In this document: piece after piece, positions 1-13,318 of the stretch
Layout of the letters: each line of letters opens with the position of its first letter
Numbering within the stretch: position 1 is the stretch's first letter
Assembly (NCBI GenBank): GCA_004794655.1
Contig: SMMW01000549.1
Span: 248,001 to 312,000 of the forward strand
From: Marisa cornuarietis
Taxonomy: Eukaryota > Mollusca > Gastropoda > Architaenioglossa > Ampullariidae
Direction of reading: 5' to 3'
Length of the DNA stretch: 64,000 bases
Notes under the pieces: generated by a model
What the model was told of the DNA's origin: nothing
The model's input: the letters and a program-made list of their open reading frames with translations, nothing else
Databases searched by the model: none
Program-made: the position numbers and the translations under genes

Positions 1-302
1 TAAAGCAAGTGAAAAATAATACTGTCTATTTTTTCTGAAGCAGAATGTAAATAAGCAAACGAATAGTCCATTTCAACAACACATTAACAAAACAAAGGAT
101 GGGAGAGGGGCTGGGGGGGATAATTTAATCTATATAAATCACTGAAGTCTCAAGAAGCACAACTGTCACAAAACTCTACTGGTTCTTATTATCCTACTCT
201 AGGAACATGGGTTAATAATTTGTGGAAAATGATTTGTATATCATGAATATCAGTCATATGACAAAGTAAAAGATAGATGAAAGGCTCATGCAAGAAGCTC
301 AC

Positions 303-3300
303 CTGTCCATTGGGATGCATATACCATTCTCTAAGGAAAAGGAGAAGCTGCTCTTTAGCAAACTGTAGGTCAATGTTGGCAACAGGAATCATATGAAAGG
401 CAAGGTCCCAAGAAGCATACTGCATGTTCGGTAACAGAAAATTGGTATTTGACACCCAATATTTGTGACAGGAAATAATTGTTAGGCATACATCTGACGA
501 CTGGGTGTGATGTCAAAGTTACGTGCATGTTATATTTGGTGTTAAAAAGTAAAGTAAGGGCTGCGACACATTTGGTAACATTTACAGGCTAATGCTTATG
601 ATGATGAACAAAATGGCACTAGCTATAGGTATGTAAAAAGTGACAGCAATTTACCTCAGCACCTGAAGCTCAGTGACATGAAAGGACATGTTTAACAACC
701 ACTAAACACAATTTGAAAAGGTTATTAACACTTGAAGAGTTATTAAGAACACTCTTTGCACAGTAACATATAGAGCACACAAGTCATGAAAAGCATGCTC
801 TCCTACCCAAGGGTATTCCCATTTGTCTGGTACAGAAATGACATCCCTGTTAAAGAGGTGGAGCCAGGTTGTGTTGCGACCATAATGACGTTCTGTGGGT
901 GGGGGAGGTTGACCTTTGTCCCCATGTAGCCACTCTTGTACAACATAGTGATAGAACTGTTTGCTCCATAAAAGGCCTGCATAAGCTTGTCTAGCTACTT
1001 GCTGTTCTGCCACCGACTTGAACCCTATTATCTGCAAACAAATGACATTTGTTAGATATTCTCTCTCATCTGAAATATCTTTCTAATAAAAAAATTATTT
1101 TTCATAAGGTGGGTTAATTGTCATGATGATATTGACAATGACAATGACAGTTCTTTATTAACGAGAGGTAAATAAGCGAAGAGGTGCGCTTTTTTTCATT
1201 TAGCCCTCGCCCCCTACGATATTTAAATTCATACCACTCTATAGGTCCTTCTACTTATTAGGCGGGGCCTAACACATTCAAGCTGCAGCAAAGAAGTCCC
1301 ATTTTCAATTCAATTCTATGTCCTATAATTAACTCTATGTAAATTCTTTTTTTTTATTAATTAAATTAATTCTGTTATTCTATGTGTTAAGAGACAAAGG
1401 TGTCAGGGATAGTGTGCAGAATACAGTTTTACCTATAACTGTATATATATGGTCATCACAAAAGTGTAAACATCATTATGTTTCTGACACACATTGTAAA
1501 TGATGATTACATATGTATACATGCTTTGTTTTTATATGTTTATGCATGAATGAACACACACACACAAACACACTCTCTCTTTCTTTGTATCACACAGACA
1601 CACTCACATGCTATGAGACACAAATACATACCTAACCATCCCCTCTGTCAGGGATCGTGGATATAGCCCTGACTGGTTGAGAGTGTGTAGTATGTTGAAA
1701 GCGAAAAAGCGTGTCAGAAATGGAGTTAGCCCCCTTGTTTGTTTTGTGCAGCAGGGATAGTGACCATTGGATGTACGTTTGGTGTATGGTTTAGAACGCA
1801 TTACGTAAAAGGAGGTATGACGTGAGGTGTCGTCTGGGAGATTGAAGGAGTTGTGGGAGAAAGAGATCGTCTGGGTGGAATGTACCGGTGTGTGTGAGTT
1901 TGGAGAAAAAGAAAAGGAGGTCTGTGTTCGGAGTATTGCTATTTGGAGAGATTCCCCAGTTGCTGTGTCTGCTGGTGGATTCAGATAATTGGAGTATTGC
2001 TGTGTTTTTGGAGAGATTCCCCAGTTGCTGTGTGTCTGCTGGTGGATTCTGATAATTGGAGTATTGCTGGTGTTTGAAGAGTTTCCCCAGTTGCTGTGTG
2101 TCTGCTGGTGGATTCTGATAATTGGAGTATTGCTGGTGTTTGAAGAGTTTCCCCAGTTGCTGTGTGTCTGCTAGAGGATTCTGTATTGGGAGTAATTGTT
2201 GTGTGCTTTGGATATTTGCAATGCTGTGTATTTCTGTATAGTTTCAAGGAGGAGTATTACAGGCAAGTTTATATCTGTGAGTACGTGTGTTCTGACCTGA
2301 CGTTGACAGTGTGTTTTGGTCATTTACTTTCTGAGAAACTGTTGGTGAACATTGGAAGGAAGTTCGACAAATAGAAAGGAGAGATGTTTATGGACGATTG
2401 ATTGGGAGGTTGAGAAACATCTACGTTGTTGAAAGGATATTCCTGCTTGCTTACTGTCATATATTGATCCCTGCTTGTTGTCGTATGTTGACTGGAGATA
2501 TTTATATTATTAGAAGGGTTTACGTAGACATTAATTAGTTGCGAGATATGTTGATGTAAAATTTATTTGAAATTCGTTGAGAGTGGGAAAAATATTTGGA
2601 ATTTTTGAATTATAGAGATATAGGAACCCGCGTACAGGTCTTAGTACTTTGTTGTGTGAAAGAACACGTGAGGAACGCTGTGGTCAGTGTGTGTTGTATG
2701 TGACCCGTCTGCACGTCCCGTGTGTTCCTGACACCCTCTTGCTCCCCTACACACACTTACCCACGAATAAACTCAACTGTTCAGCTTCCTCTTCCTAATG
2801 AAAACAGTTTACTGCCTCCTTCCTTTTCTTTTTTCTCTTTTCTTATTTCCTGATAATAACTACAACCCATTCTTCAATGCTACATTGTCAAGATAGCAAC
2901 AGCTGTCTGTACCTCTTCATAGAAAGAATCTGCTTCGTCATGTCTCTGCATCATGACTTTGTCAAAGGCAGGTCCAAAGGCTGAAACTGGCTTCTCTAGA
3001 TGGTGGTATAGGCGAACTCTGATGGTGACTGACTGCTCACTCCCAACCGTCAAAATGTAGTGAGCAGCACATTTGGTTCCCTCCCGATTGGGGTTGACAG
3101 CAGTTTTGTCCCCTTAAATTGAATGCAATGTTCATTAAAAAAAAAAAAAAAACTCAAAATTGCAAGAAATTTTTGAAATGTACAAGATACTTTTGGATAA
3201 AAATATTTCACAAAATTAATGTTATAAAAATAATAATCATAGGATTTATATAGCAGATTTCCCCCACACAGAGGTGAGCTCAATGCACTTTTCAGCAAGT

Positions 3301-6300
3301 AGAGATGCTGTATGATAGAGAAGGACATCTGAATCAGGCAAGGAACAAGAAAGAACACACATAGGAAAAGGTGGGGAATATAAAACAGTCACAATAAACT
3401 AATTACACTAGGTGTAATGTTGAATGTGAAGCTGCATAATATGCTAAGAAAATTTAAGAATCTTACATCACCCAAGTCAGAAACTGTGCCTAAGTGGAGT
3501 ATTAATATAGAATATAGTTTACCCTCGTGCAGTCAAATGTATGGAACGATGCAATGCTAAAGGCTGTGTCTATGCAAGAAAGGACTATGATTCTGGAGAA
3601 AATCCACAAGATATCAGGCATGCGTCATTGCATTTTCTCTTTTCTTAAACATCAATAAGTTAGTGTGACTGGCAGGCTTTATATCTTATGGTTTTTCTTT
3701 ACTAACACTGCTTATTTGGCACAAGCCCAGAATTGACTATTGTTTCCCTTCATACATTTGACCCCTGGGAATAAATATAAACTGTTTATGAACAATACTT
3801 GTTTTCAATTATAAAGGATGCATATACTTTTTACATGCATGCAGTAACTTTTGCAAAGGCAATGTTTTCTGTAAATATAATCCCACTTATTTATAAGCAG
3901 TCATCTGTGACTAGCTTCAGCAGAAACTTTAAAAACTTTACTGACCTTTCACCACATAGTTGTGGAATGCATCTTTCACATAAGGTGATTTATTGACACA
4001 TTTGAACAACAATTTGCTGTTGGTGTCATTCTCAGTAAAGAGAAGGGTTGGTAAGCTTCCATCTGGTCCAGTATCCACCTCAAGCATCATTTCTCCCAGG
4101 ACACAGTGGCTGAGCGAAACTTTACCAGGTGCCACCTGCCTTAGGTGTGGTTTTTGCTCCAGCCAGGCCTTTTGAAAATGAAACAGAAAGAGAAATAAAA
4201 ATGATACAGAAGACTGCTGTCCAGAATTTACATCCCACCTGCCATTAAAATGACTATTGTCACTTTTACTTCCCTTTGATTATGTCTAGTGCAGTTACAT
4301 TACACTCACTGACCTATAATAATGCCTTATGGTTATCTAATAAGCTATGATAATGGCGACTGAAAGTACTTATGTCATACCAAGCTATGGAAATATATAT
4401 TGTACTTTCATACTGAATGATGATGTCTACAGTACCTACTCACATCAAGCAGAATTTTGATAATGCCTCCTAGATCTACTCACATCACACTGAGCTATTA
4501 CAGCATCTACTGTAGCTACTCACATCACAATGAATTATAACATCATGTACTGTAAGTACTCACATCACACTCATCACCCCATGACCACACATTGCGAAAC
4601 CACAGCGTTGGCATGAAGTGAATTGTTGCTTCATGTGGAGCTCTGTTTGTGATAGTGTAGGCACCTAGTATATCGTTTGGGGTTGCCTTGGCATATTCTG
4701 CCACGACATCCCAGTAGCAGTCATTGTCGAAGATCCCTGATGCGACAGCAAAAATACAATGAACAATCAAGGAAAATGATGACTATTGGAAACTATGAGA
4801 CTGAAAAAAATTCACTCACTTTACAAAAGGATCTGTGAAAATACATAGTGTAAACTGTCTCATAATGCCCTTATTAGTACACATATCTCTATATGCAGAG
4901 AAACATGGTATGCAAAGTGTAGCCCTTAACTTGTGTTTATACTCCATCTCATTTTACTGTCAGAAATGTTTGGTAGGTGTCAAGAACGTCTAAAAGGGTC
5001 TAGACTCTAGAAGTCTGTCACCATGTGAAGCTCACAGTAACTTAATCTCAAGCTACCAAATTTCATAATCTTTGACACATATTTACTTATAACCTTCATA
5101 TATCCTAATATATTTCAGAAAGCCACTGGCTGAAAAAGACACACTTGCACAGCAATAATAATAATAATAATGAGATTGAAAGCAAAGGAGAAATAGCTGA
5201 CTCAACCATACATTCTATTTACCTGTGTCCAGAATTTCATACTCAGGGTCCATTACCGTGCGCTTTCCATTCTCTTCCACCAGTTCCTCATAGGGGTATG
5301 CAGTTTGTGGGTACTTGTATAGTGCTCTCATGTAGGTGTGGGTAGGGGTGCTATCCAGATAATAATACAGCTCTTTCACATCTTCTCCATGGTTACCCTG
5401 CCAAGAAATATGCACAACGGGCACTTCATTCATCTTGTTCTTATTCATCTTGATCCATTTGTCTCTAATGTTAAGATACAGTTTTAGTCAGCAAGATCAG
5501 ATATATAGCATAATATAATAAAAAATCTGTTTTTATTTTCCAAAGAGTGTTCTGTACTTTCCAAGAAAAATACTGCATTTATTTTAAAGAAGAAACCCTC
5601 CCATTTTCTTACCTGTATTATCTCCCCCAGTAAGTTTAAAGCTGTCCATCATAATTATTTTGCAAGGTATGTACTAGAAACAAATTGGTACTTTTTAAAA
5701 TGAAAAAAACTTCACAAAAGTGAGGGACATACAAGCAGTTACAGGCACATACAGCTCTGAGCATACCTGATGACCTGTGAGCCCAAACAGACGTTCTTTC
5801 AAAAATTCATCCTCTTCATTCCACAAAGCAAGAGCAAGACAGATTCGGCACTGACGATCAGTGACGCCTAAAAGACCATCTTCCCCCCACCTGTATGCAC
5901 GAGACCGTGCATGCTCATGAGGAAAATAACTCCAGCTGGAAAGAAATAAAAATGGTAGAGTCCTGTTTGTATAATATACATATTATACATCTTTTCACAT
6001 TTGTCACAACTGCTCATAACTGTGATAGATGTATTGTATGCTGTTTTTTTCAATATCGTGCACAGTGCACGAGGACTATTTGAGAATAAGATTTACAAAT
6101 GGGATTAAACTGAATTAAAAAAAGGCACAAAGGTTTGAAAATTTTGAAAAAATGTATGGCATGCTACAGCAAGATTATACATTTATATAAAAATGTTGAA
6201 AATGGTATTATTTGTAAATGATCTCTTCAAACCGTCTGCTTTAAAAGAAAAATCAGGAAGACAGTTAATGAAATGATTCCATCATCTGTAATAAAGACAT

Positions 6301-8221
6301 GAAAAATATGTGAACCTGTTACATATAAACAAATTTACTCAGTCTAAAAACTTCTTAATATGTAATTCAGCTGGTCCCCAGCTTGAGCTTGTTTACACTT
6401 CCCAGCCCACATGCCAGCCATCTGGCTCCAAATAAGACTTATGAAAAACTTCAGCCTTGAATTCATATTGTGTTGTGGGTCACATTGAGTAAGACAGACC
6501 ATAACTTGTCTAGTACACTTGTTTTCATTGTTCTCTTGTTTTTGTCCCTTTGTGCTTGTTAAACGAAGGGTGTAACAGAGGGAAAGTAGAATATGGTGAC
6601 AAAAAAATGGTGGCTGTACATGTGTTCAGCATGTTTGTTGGCAGTCATGGAGATGTTTGCTGTAGTGATGATGTTAAATAGCAGTGATGCTGATTTTTGC
6701 TGGTACTTTGATGGGAAGATTTGTTGGCAGTGGTGATGACATTGACTGGGAGCAGTTCTCATAATCACTGGTACTATGACAACAGCATTTATTAATACAA
6801 ATCAAGGTTTTTATTGGTAGTTATGGTGTGATATTCATACATTGCACCAGATCATAGCTAGAAGCTATTCCCCATGCATGCACACACACACACACACATG
6901 CACATACAAACACACACGCACATACAAACACATGGAAATGAAAAGAGTCAATCTGAGAAGTATTTTTTAACAGAAACGATCCACTTTAAGAGTTTTTTTG
7001 GGGCGTTTCATGCATCTGCGTATACCAAAAGTACACTGGCAGGGAATTCCAAAGTAAAGACCACTTGTCAATGGTGGAAAGGAAGAAATTTTGGCTTGTG
7101 AGCAGAAAGTCATCCTGAGATCTTTTTGGCAGGCACTGCATTCTGTACAAGTGCCAGGGTGCAGCTCAGATAAAGTGCTGTCTGAAAGGTCTTTCTCTTC
7201 TAGCAGAAACTGAATTTGGTGACTTTATTAGCAGCATGTGTGAGTCTTTCACTTGTAACAATAAACTCCTGGGGAAAGCACCATGGTGAACCACCCGCTG
7301 TGAACTGCATTGTGCTTAGAAACACATGGGTGCTGTATGTAGAGAAAGCATGTCTTCTCATGTTATGTTAAGAAATAAACAAAGAATTGCAATGGAAATT
7401 CCATTTATTCAATACTGAATTCAATTCCTGACATAATAGATTAATGTAAACTTGATCAACATTCACTTGTTCTTTTTTAACAAATCAATTTAGCTACAAA
7501 TGATGATAAAATAAAAAAAGTGGCCATTGATACACCAATGAAGGCCACGACCTTAAAATGAGTGGGGAGGGAAAAGCATACTCGATATTACAAAACTCAC
7601 GGACTTTTATTTACATCTGTGACAAAACTATTTATAGAAAGGGTGACCCAGAAAAGCAAGAATGAGAACTTTTGCTAAACAAGGGCACATAAACTGTAGC
7701 ACATGATAAGGTGTTCTGAAATACTGGATGAATAGTAAATTTTGTAATCTGGCCATCAAGTGGCAAAGATAGTTGCATTGGAGCTACAGAATAATACAAG
7801 AATACTACAAACTTAGACCATATATCCACTTTTTATAATCACTTATGTTCAAGTTTAGTATCTTTCTTCAGATGTATGCTAATAACTATAAACGCTTGCA
7901 ACATGGTAAACAGGCCACTCAGTCCTTACACTTATACAGAGATCTCTTGGATTACATACAGCTTGTTCAAATATGCTGTACACCAAGAAGAGTGGCTGTT
8001 GACTCAACTGAAAGTGTCAAGTCAGCACTGTAATGTGAAGGACAGTTTTTTGTTCTGAGTAACCAGAGCATATAGCCACCTCCAGCTATTATCAAACACT
8101 GTATTCAAGAGTGTGCACTGTATTTCTGCTAATAAGCATGTTCTAAAACCATTAATTATTACTACTGAAAACTAGCCCCAGTACACAATTACTCTGAAAC
8201 TTGCACAGTTACTCAGTGAGA

Positions 8222-8275
<54 letters not shown>

Positions 8276-8382
8276 CTTGTTTACACACACACACACAGAG
8301 TCTTGTTCACACACACATACAGGCTTGTTCACACACACACACACACATACAGTCTTGTTTACACACACACACACAGTCTTGT

Positions 8383-8413
<31 letters not shown>

Positions 8414-9071
8414 CTTGTTCACACTCACATACAGTCGATCTTGTTCATACACACATACAGTCTTGTTTACACACACAGTCTTGTTTACACACAATCTCAG
8501 AAACACCTTTATTATACCCTCCCTCTCACACACACTGGTATATGTGTCCTCGTGCATGTATGTTTGTTTGAATGTTCATAAGCACTATAGTGATCACAAT
8601 TGTGAATCTGAAAAGCAATTTATAAAACAAAATTAAAATTATGTCATAAAATTCCCGTGACCTACTATTCTGGCAATTTAGTTTTGACTGTATATCACTG
8701 TCGTATTAATAAACTCACTGCATGAGTTGTGCATGCGTGCGTGCGCGCGTGTGCGTGTGTTTTTGTTGTTGTTGTTTGCTGGCATACGCGTTATAATTAT
8801 GTTTGTTTTTCCCCATTGACAAAGCCAAACATCGACCCCTTTCCCCATCCCCGAAAAACACACAGACATCCCCTTGAACTTCGTGTTCCTTCTATAACTA
8901 CATTAAAGCGGCCTCTCGAAAGGATTTAACTGTTTACACCTACCAGTCGCCGTCAGCAGAATAATCCTCCCGAACTGTTGCCCATTGTCTCTCCGCCAGG
9001 TATGGACCCCACCTCTTCCAGTTCTTCGTCCGCAGACGATCTTCTTTCAGACGCTTCTGCTCAGCAGCCAT
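303..9071 (-). CDS. GH63-type glycosidase (YMR196W/bacterial-like), 5' portion, cut by window edge
   Basis: Eight exons join in phase: 8944-9071, 5767-5935, 5223-5397, 4564-4736, 3946-4168, 2913-3112, 807-1031, 303-419, giving 470 codons. All introns have GT-AG ends. The start at 9071 has a strong context (A at -3, G at +4) and an in-frame TGA two codons upstream. Visible family blocks in order: [12 protein letters not shown] (about residue 24), [13 protein letters not shown] (about 50), [20 protein letters not shown] (100), [13 protein letters not shown] (about 200), [27 protein letters not shown] (about 362), [13 protein letters not shown] (about 420) and YASWDLAFH (432). These belong to the long GH63 proteins related to yeast YMR196W and bacterial glucosylglycerate/mannosylglycerate-type hydrolases: an N-terminal beta-sandwich followed by an (alpha/alpha)6 barrel. 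By analogy Asp436 in WDLAFH is the general acid; the catalytic Glu would lie beyond the left edge. No signal peptide is visible, so it is probably cytosolic. The substrate is unknown. The remaining, roughly equal C-terminal half is off-window. Confidence 0.9.
1904..2185 (-). repeat. Minisatellite, about 60-67 bp unit x 4, in GH63 intron 6
   Basis: Four consecutive units each begin near GGAGTATTGCT and contain CCCCAGTTGCTGTGT and CTGCTGGTGGATTC. The last two are nearly identical and the first is shortest. The unit leaves frames open on both strands, but there is no coding homology and the array sits inside the 1032-2912 intron. The rest of that intron shows only AT-rich sequence and short CA/CT runs. 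Confidence 0.8.
4437..4569 (-). repeat. 40-bp tandem repeat spanning the exon 4 donor of the GH63 gene
   Basis: Read on the minus strand, the exon 4/intron junction GTGTGAT|GTGAGTA is repeated inside the intron. The motif TACTCACATCA (plus strand) starts at 4557 (the true donor), 4517, 4477 and 4437, a spacing of exactly 40 bp. The copies also share CTACAGTA-like flanks. The first unit therefore includes the last exonic bases, so each downstream copy carries a complete 5' splice-site-like sequence. Confidence 0.8.
5936..8943 (-). other. Intron 1 of the GH63 gene (about 3 kb)
   Basis: No exon is recognisable here: exon 1 ends GAC-TG and exon 2 begins C-TGG, closing phase directly. It contains CA-rich stretches around 6880-6930 and, at 8226-8500, a (CA)n tract followed by a composite repeat. 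Other introns over 300 bp in this gene (420-806, 1032-2912, 3113-3945, 4169-4563, 4737-5222, 5398-5766) show only AT-rich DNA apart from the two minisatellites listed separately. Confidence 0.8.
8226..8500. repeat. (CA)n microsatellite with composite CAGTCTTGTTYACACACA repeat
   Basis: About 48 bp of pure CA at 8226-8274 is followed by some nine irregular units in which AGTCTTGTT(C/T) separates CA runs of variable length. Every frame is open on both strands because the sequence is a simple repeat. It is not coding. Confidence 0.9.
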
Positions 9072-11539
9072 GCTTCAGATGCAGCAAGAAAGTTCAAATA
9101 CTTCTGCTGCAGCTGGACTGCAAAATGTAAGAAAGTCCGACTCCAAGACACCGGAGCCAGAGAAAAGAACCACTGAGAACCTCCAGTGGCCCCTAGTGAC
9201 ACCGCTCCTTTCTCTGGAACCTGTATGCAGTTGCAGTGGTCGTGTGCTCAGCATCCAGTTCTGCACGTGTTTCCCCTCTTAGCCTGCGAGTTATAAATAG
9301 CCGGGTGAGCGCAAATTCTTATTTAGGGAAGTCAGGATGTCTGCAAAGTCGTTCTCTAGAGATTAACCGACTTGAGCGTCATGTTTGAGGGACACCTTGC
9401 GCACATCAATTAAGTATGTAAGCGTGAAATGATATTACATGTCAAGCCATGTTAAAACATGAGTCAAACAATGTGTGCAAAATCGGTCAACACAGCCTCC
9501 TCTCCACCCCTGTAACAAATGTAGGTCACAACCAAGCATCTCGTACTTAACGTGCCCCGCTTTTCCCGCGAGTGTCAACAAACGGCTGGGGCAAGGCCCC
9601 CACTCACGCTGTGACAAGGAAAACACTGTCCGACTTTTGTATTTTTAGTCGTTCGATGTCTTCACACTGCACATCCCGTGTGCACGTACACCGAAAGTCG
9701 GTCACAGCATTAGGCCAACGGCTGATGACCTGGCTATAAGGCTACAGTGCACCCTGATGTGAGACGTGAGCGGTGGTCATATATACTAACGTGCGGCTGA
9801 CCAACCTTGCAGTCAAGACCCAACTGCTGAGCAAAACTGCTGAGCAAGCTGTCTGCCGAGGCCATATGGAACCGGTCACGAATGGTGTGACATCAGGGAC
9901 GCGGGGTTCCGCAGACCAGCTACTCGGATTTCGATGGGAGGGTGCAGGGGAGTGTGTTTGTGTGTGTGTTTGGACTTTGGAGGGTCTGCATGCTACAATT
10001 ATTACACTCAGCTTGGATATCTCATTGTCGGGTCACCAGCTTATATATTATATAAATATATTGTCTCTCTCTCTCTGTCCTTCATTCTCTCTCACAACCT
10101 CACAATAAATTTTCTTTCTCTCTCTCTCTCACACACACACACAGAGGGAACTATAGTCTGCTGAGAATTTGCACTCATTAAGCCTTCAAGGTCTTCTGTC
10201 TAACCCGTGTTTGACCTGCATAAAGTTCACGCTAAAGAAGAAAGATCGTATGTTGGCACCTCACCGAGTCGTTGTTCCGTGTACATTTACATATCTTGAC
10301 AGCTATATACTCGCTGTTAGTATGTCGTTGCCTCCTGTTAACTTGGTCAAACCAGTTCCACCCGGTCCACTATCGCAGGTTGTTACGGGTCGCTAAAGGG
10401 CAGGGGGGGGGAGATAACCCCCCGATGATTGGTGCAGAAAACACAACTATACGCAAGACAAGACTGTGTCCACAGCTCCATTCAGAGGACCGGAGAATGC
10501 AATGAAAAAATCAGGCAAAATACAGGACCGTGCAGTGATCTATCCTGGAAACCGATAAAAGATCGAAAGGAGTAGATTGTTTCCCCTAATGTTTTAAAAT
10601 CAGCCGTGGTAGTTTTTTTTTTAAATTTGGGAACTACTTCCATATCACCGATGGACCAGTACACATCACCACTGGTCTTCTGCTACCCGATTCGGAGAGG
10701 AGAATCTGGTCTAGTCCAGCCATGTGACCCGGCACAACACTCTAAGATCGTCTTACAGGGTACCCAGGTGATAGATGACCAGAGAACTGGATTGCAAAAG
10801 TGAAGGAGTCGATGCAGGACCTTCTCATCACTTATCAAGACAGATATCCGAGTGGCGGGTCTTGTCATCTACCGCGTCTATCCATGTGTTCACCCCCGAC
10901 GACCAGTACTGGCGGACCAACTTAACTGGAACCAGTCAAGGGATGAATGAATGGATGGATGCTGGACTACCTGTCTCTAACCCGTGTAACATTAATAAAT
11001 GAACTCGACAGCGCTTTGTGCGTTAAAAGAGACTCATCATTTCCCTATGATCTACTTTCAAACAATTGTCATATCGGTTGTTGAGGAGGATAAAACAAGT
11101 TGATGTCATGAAGCCATGCAGCCCCTGCTAGCGTGCAGCGGTCGCAAAGGAGAATTTGCACTCTCCTTGAAACGCGTTTCTGGCTCAGTATACCTGTATA
11201 CCTACCTACCCAGTGTACCCACCTGGCAATGATCGGTGACCGACATTTGCGCTGTGTGCACTGTGCGGCAGTGGGTTCTCGCCCTCGTGTGCACTCGTGG
11301 CGCCCGTGATGCTCGCTTGCGTCATCTGACGTTCGACGCCCCAGGGGCGGAGCGGCTGACGCTCAAATGGCGGTTGGGTGTTTGCGTGACGAGCAGTAAC
11401 GCCGAAGAGCTTAAATAATTGACAAGAACTATCCCAAGAGAACTACGCGATCCAGCAGATAACAATGACGATAATTACGACACGCAGGTGTCGAAGAACA
11501 GAGAAGCCCAGACCTAAACGGGTTTATTTCCCTTTAATT

Positions 11540-12522
11540 CAGGGGTAGGGAACCTTTTTTACCCCCAGAGGGCCACTTTGATATTTATAACATCATTCGC
11601 GGGGTGTATAAAATTATATACCTACTTAAAAATTAGCTTGGGCAGCCTGTAGTGTCGCCACGGCGTGTTAACACTTTTGCAACGTGTATAATCTCAGTCT
11701 GCCTGTTGTCCTCCGAGTCACCACCCTCCACTTTTTCGTAATTAGATGCTTGAAAAACATGCTTTGCTACTATGAAAAGCATAGCGATCCAACTGTTTGA
11801 AGTCAGTAAAATATATGTTTGTAATTAAAAAGTTCCAAGAGGAGAAAGAGTAGTAACAAAGCATTTTTCTTAATGCACAATTTGCTGTTTGTAGTCGTGC
11901 AGTGAAAGTATATTAATAATAATCATCATAACTATTTAGTGCACGTACTTCCTCTTGATCGAGGAGTTCATGGCATTTACCAAGTGTCTACACTCATGCT
12001 ACACACGCAGGCGTGCTTGCACATGCGGTATGCCCAAATAAACTCATAAACCCAAATGAATTTTTACCAGTCAAAACCTTTTCATTTGCTCATCCTTTGG
12101 AAATCCGTGAAGGGATAATGTTGGATACTTGAAAGCCTGAACTGCACACTAAGGTACACAGCAAAGTCGACGATCCTTTATTGTTATTATTATTGTATTA
12201 ACCGACATCAACAGCCGACACCAAACTGAAAGAGGTCTACTTTGGGCTTGAGGGTAAGGTCACATGCATGCATAATTCTCGATAATCGTCCATACAGACC
12301 GCGGCCAGCCATCGAGAAGTATAGATGTCTGTCATGTACTCGTGTGCGTCCTGTCTATCCCGTAATGAGCGTTCGATCCTTGCATCGTCACTCAAAAATT
12401 ACGTTATTATTATTATTGTTGACATTCACTTAAAATACATTTATGTTGCTATGAAAAAAGCTCATAGATTTACTGACATCTGCGATTGCCTTGGCAGGCA
12501 GGACGTACGTTCTCTACCCCTG
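11540..12522. mobile_element. hAT-like non-autonomous DNA transposon with 8-bp target duplications
   Basis: The left end reads CAGGGGTAGGGAACC and the right end, reverse-complemented, CAGGGGTAGAGAACG, so the first 9-14 bp are inverted with one or two mismatches. The element is flanked by ctttaatt (11532-11539) and ctttaata (12523-12530), an 8-bp target duplication with one difference. A CAGNGGTNGG-type end with an 8-bp duplication is characteristic of hAT elements. No transposase reading frame is visible in the 983 bp, so it is a non-autonomous copy. Confidence 0.8.
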
Positions 12523-12796
12523 CTTTAATAGATGGGGATTCGAAACCGTGCTTCGACTTCTTACATTCATATCCTCCCACACTCTCTCTCTCTCTCTCAC
12601 GACCTCACGCGACGCACGCGCGCGCTCGCGGACGCAAAGTTGCTACTTTTTACTCCTCGTTATGTCACACTGCTTATGTGCAACCACGCAGTCAGTACGG
12701 AAGTGAGACTAGAGTTTGCACTGGATATTTTTAAGGCTTTTGTTGCGCTTCTGACCTCTCTCTCTCTCTCATGCAGACATTCCGCAATATAATTGG

Positions 12797-12970
12797 CGCC
12801 CTGTTGGCGCAACGGTTAGCGCCGGTCACCAATACAGTGAGGGTTGGCTGTCTTGGGTTCAGCTCTCGTCTCGGGCACGCTGCTCTTTCTCTGCATGTGG
12901 CATCTGTTTACAGGGCTGGCTGCCTTGTCGTAATATAGCTTTAGTTGCTGGCTCGGCGTAAAACACCAAT
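12797..12970 (+). mobile_element. tRNA-derived SINE, copy 1
   Basis: The head contains TTGGCGCAACGGTTAGCGCC (A-box-like) and, about 45 bp on, TGGGTTCAGCTCTCG (B-box-like), the spacing of an internal Pol III promoter. The body and the tail GGCGTAAAACACCAAT match the reverse-oriented copy at 63290-63477 over about 170 bp with few differences. Tails of this kind are common in molluscan SINEs as far as I recall. No clear target duplication was seen for this copy. Confidence 0.85.
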
Positions 12971-13219
12971 ATCCCGCCCCCGCGCAGCATCATTCTCATC
13001 ATGATCGAGTGTGTTGATACGATTTGCTTCCACTTCCTTGTGACTGACCTAAACTATCAGTTAATATTGATAAATAAAATAAGTAAGGATAGATGATGAC
13101 GGGAACGAGTTCTATGAGTTTGTGGCTACGTGAATGCGTGAACCCCGCAGACAACTCGGTGTCAAAGGTTTTGCTGTGCTTCAGTTTGTTTTACTTAATT
13201 GTTCGGGTGCATTTTTTTC

Positions 13220-13318
13220 TGACTATAGAGTTCAGTACAAGATACTGTTTCTGACGATAGAGTTCAGTACAAGATACTATTTCTGACGATAGAGTTCAGT
13301 ACAAGATACTATTTCCCC
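13220..13318. repeat. 33-bp direct repeat x 3
   Basis: Three near-identical consecutive units contain TATAGAGTTCAGTACAAGAT and end in ACTGTTTCTGACG or ACTATTTCTGACG. It lies in intergenic DNA and no function is evident. Confidence 0.85.

Noticed and set aside
8201..8636. Several overlapping His/Thr or Cys/Val-rich frames on both strands
   Set aside because: They are translations of a (CA)n composite repeat. The same applies to frames over the other CA/GT tracts.
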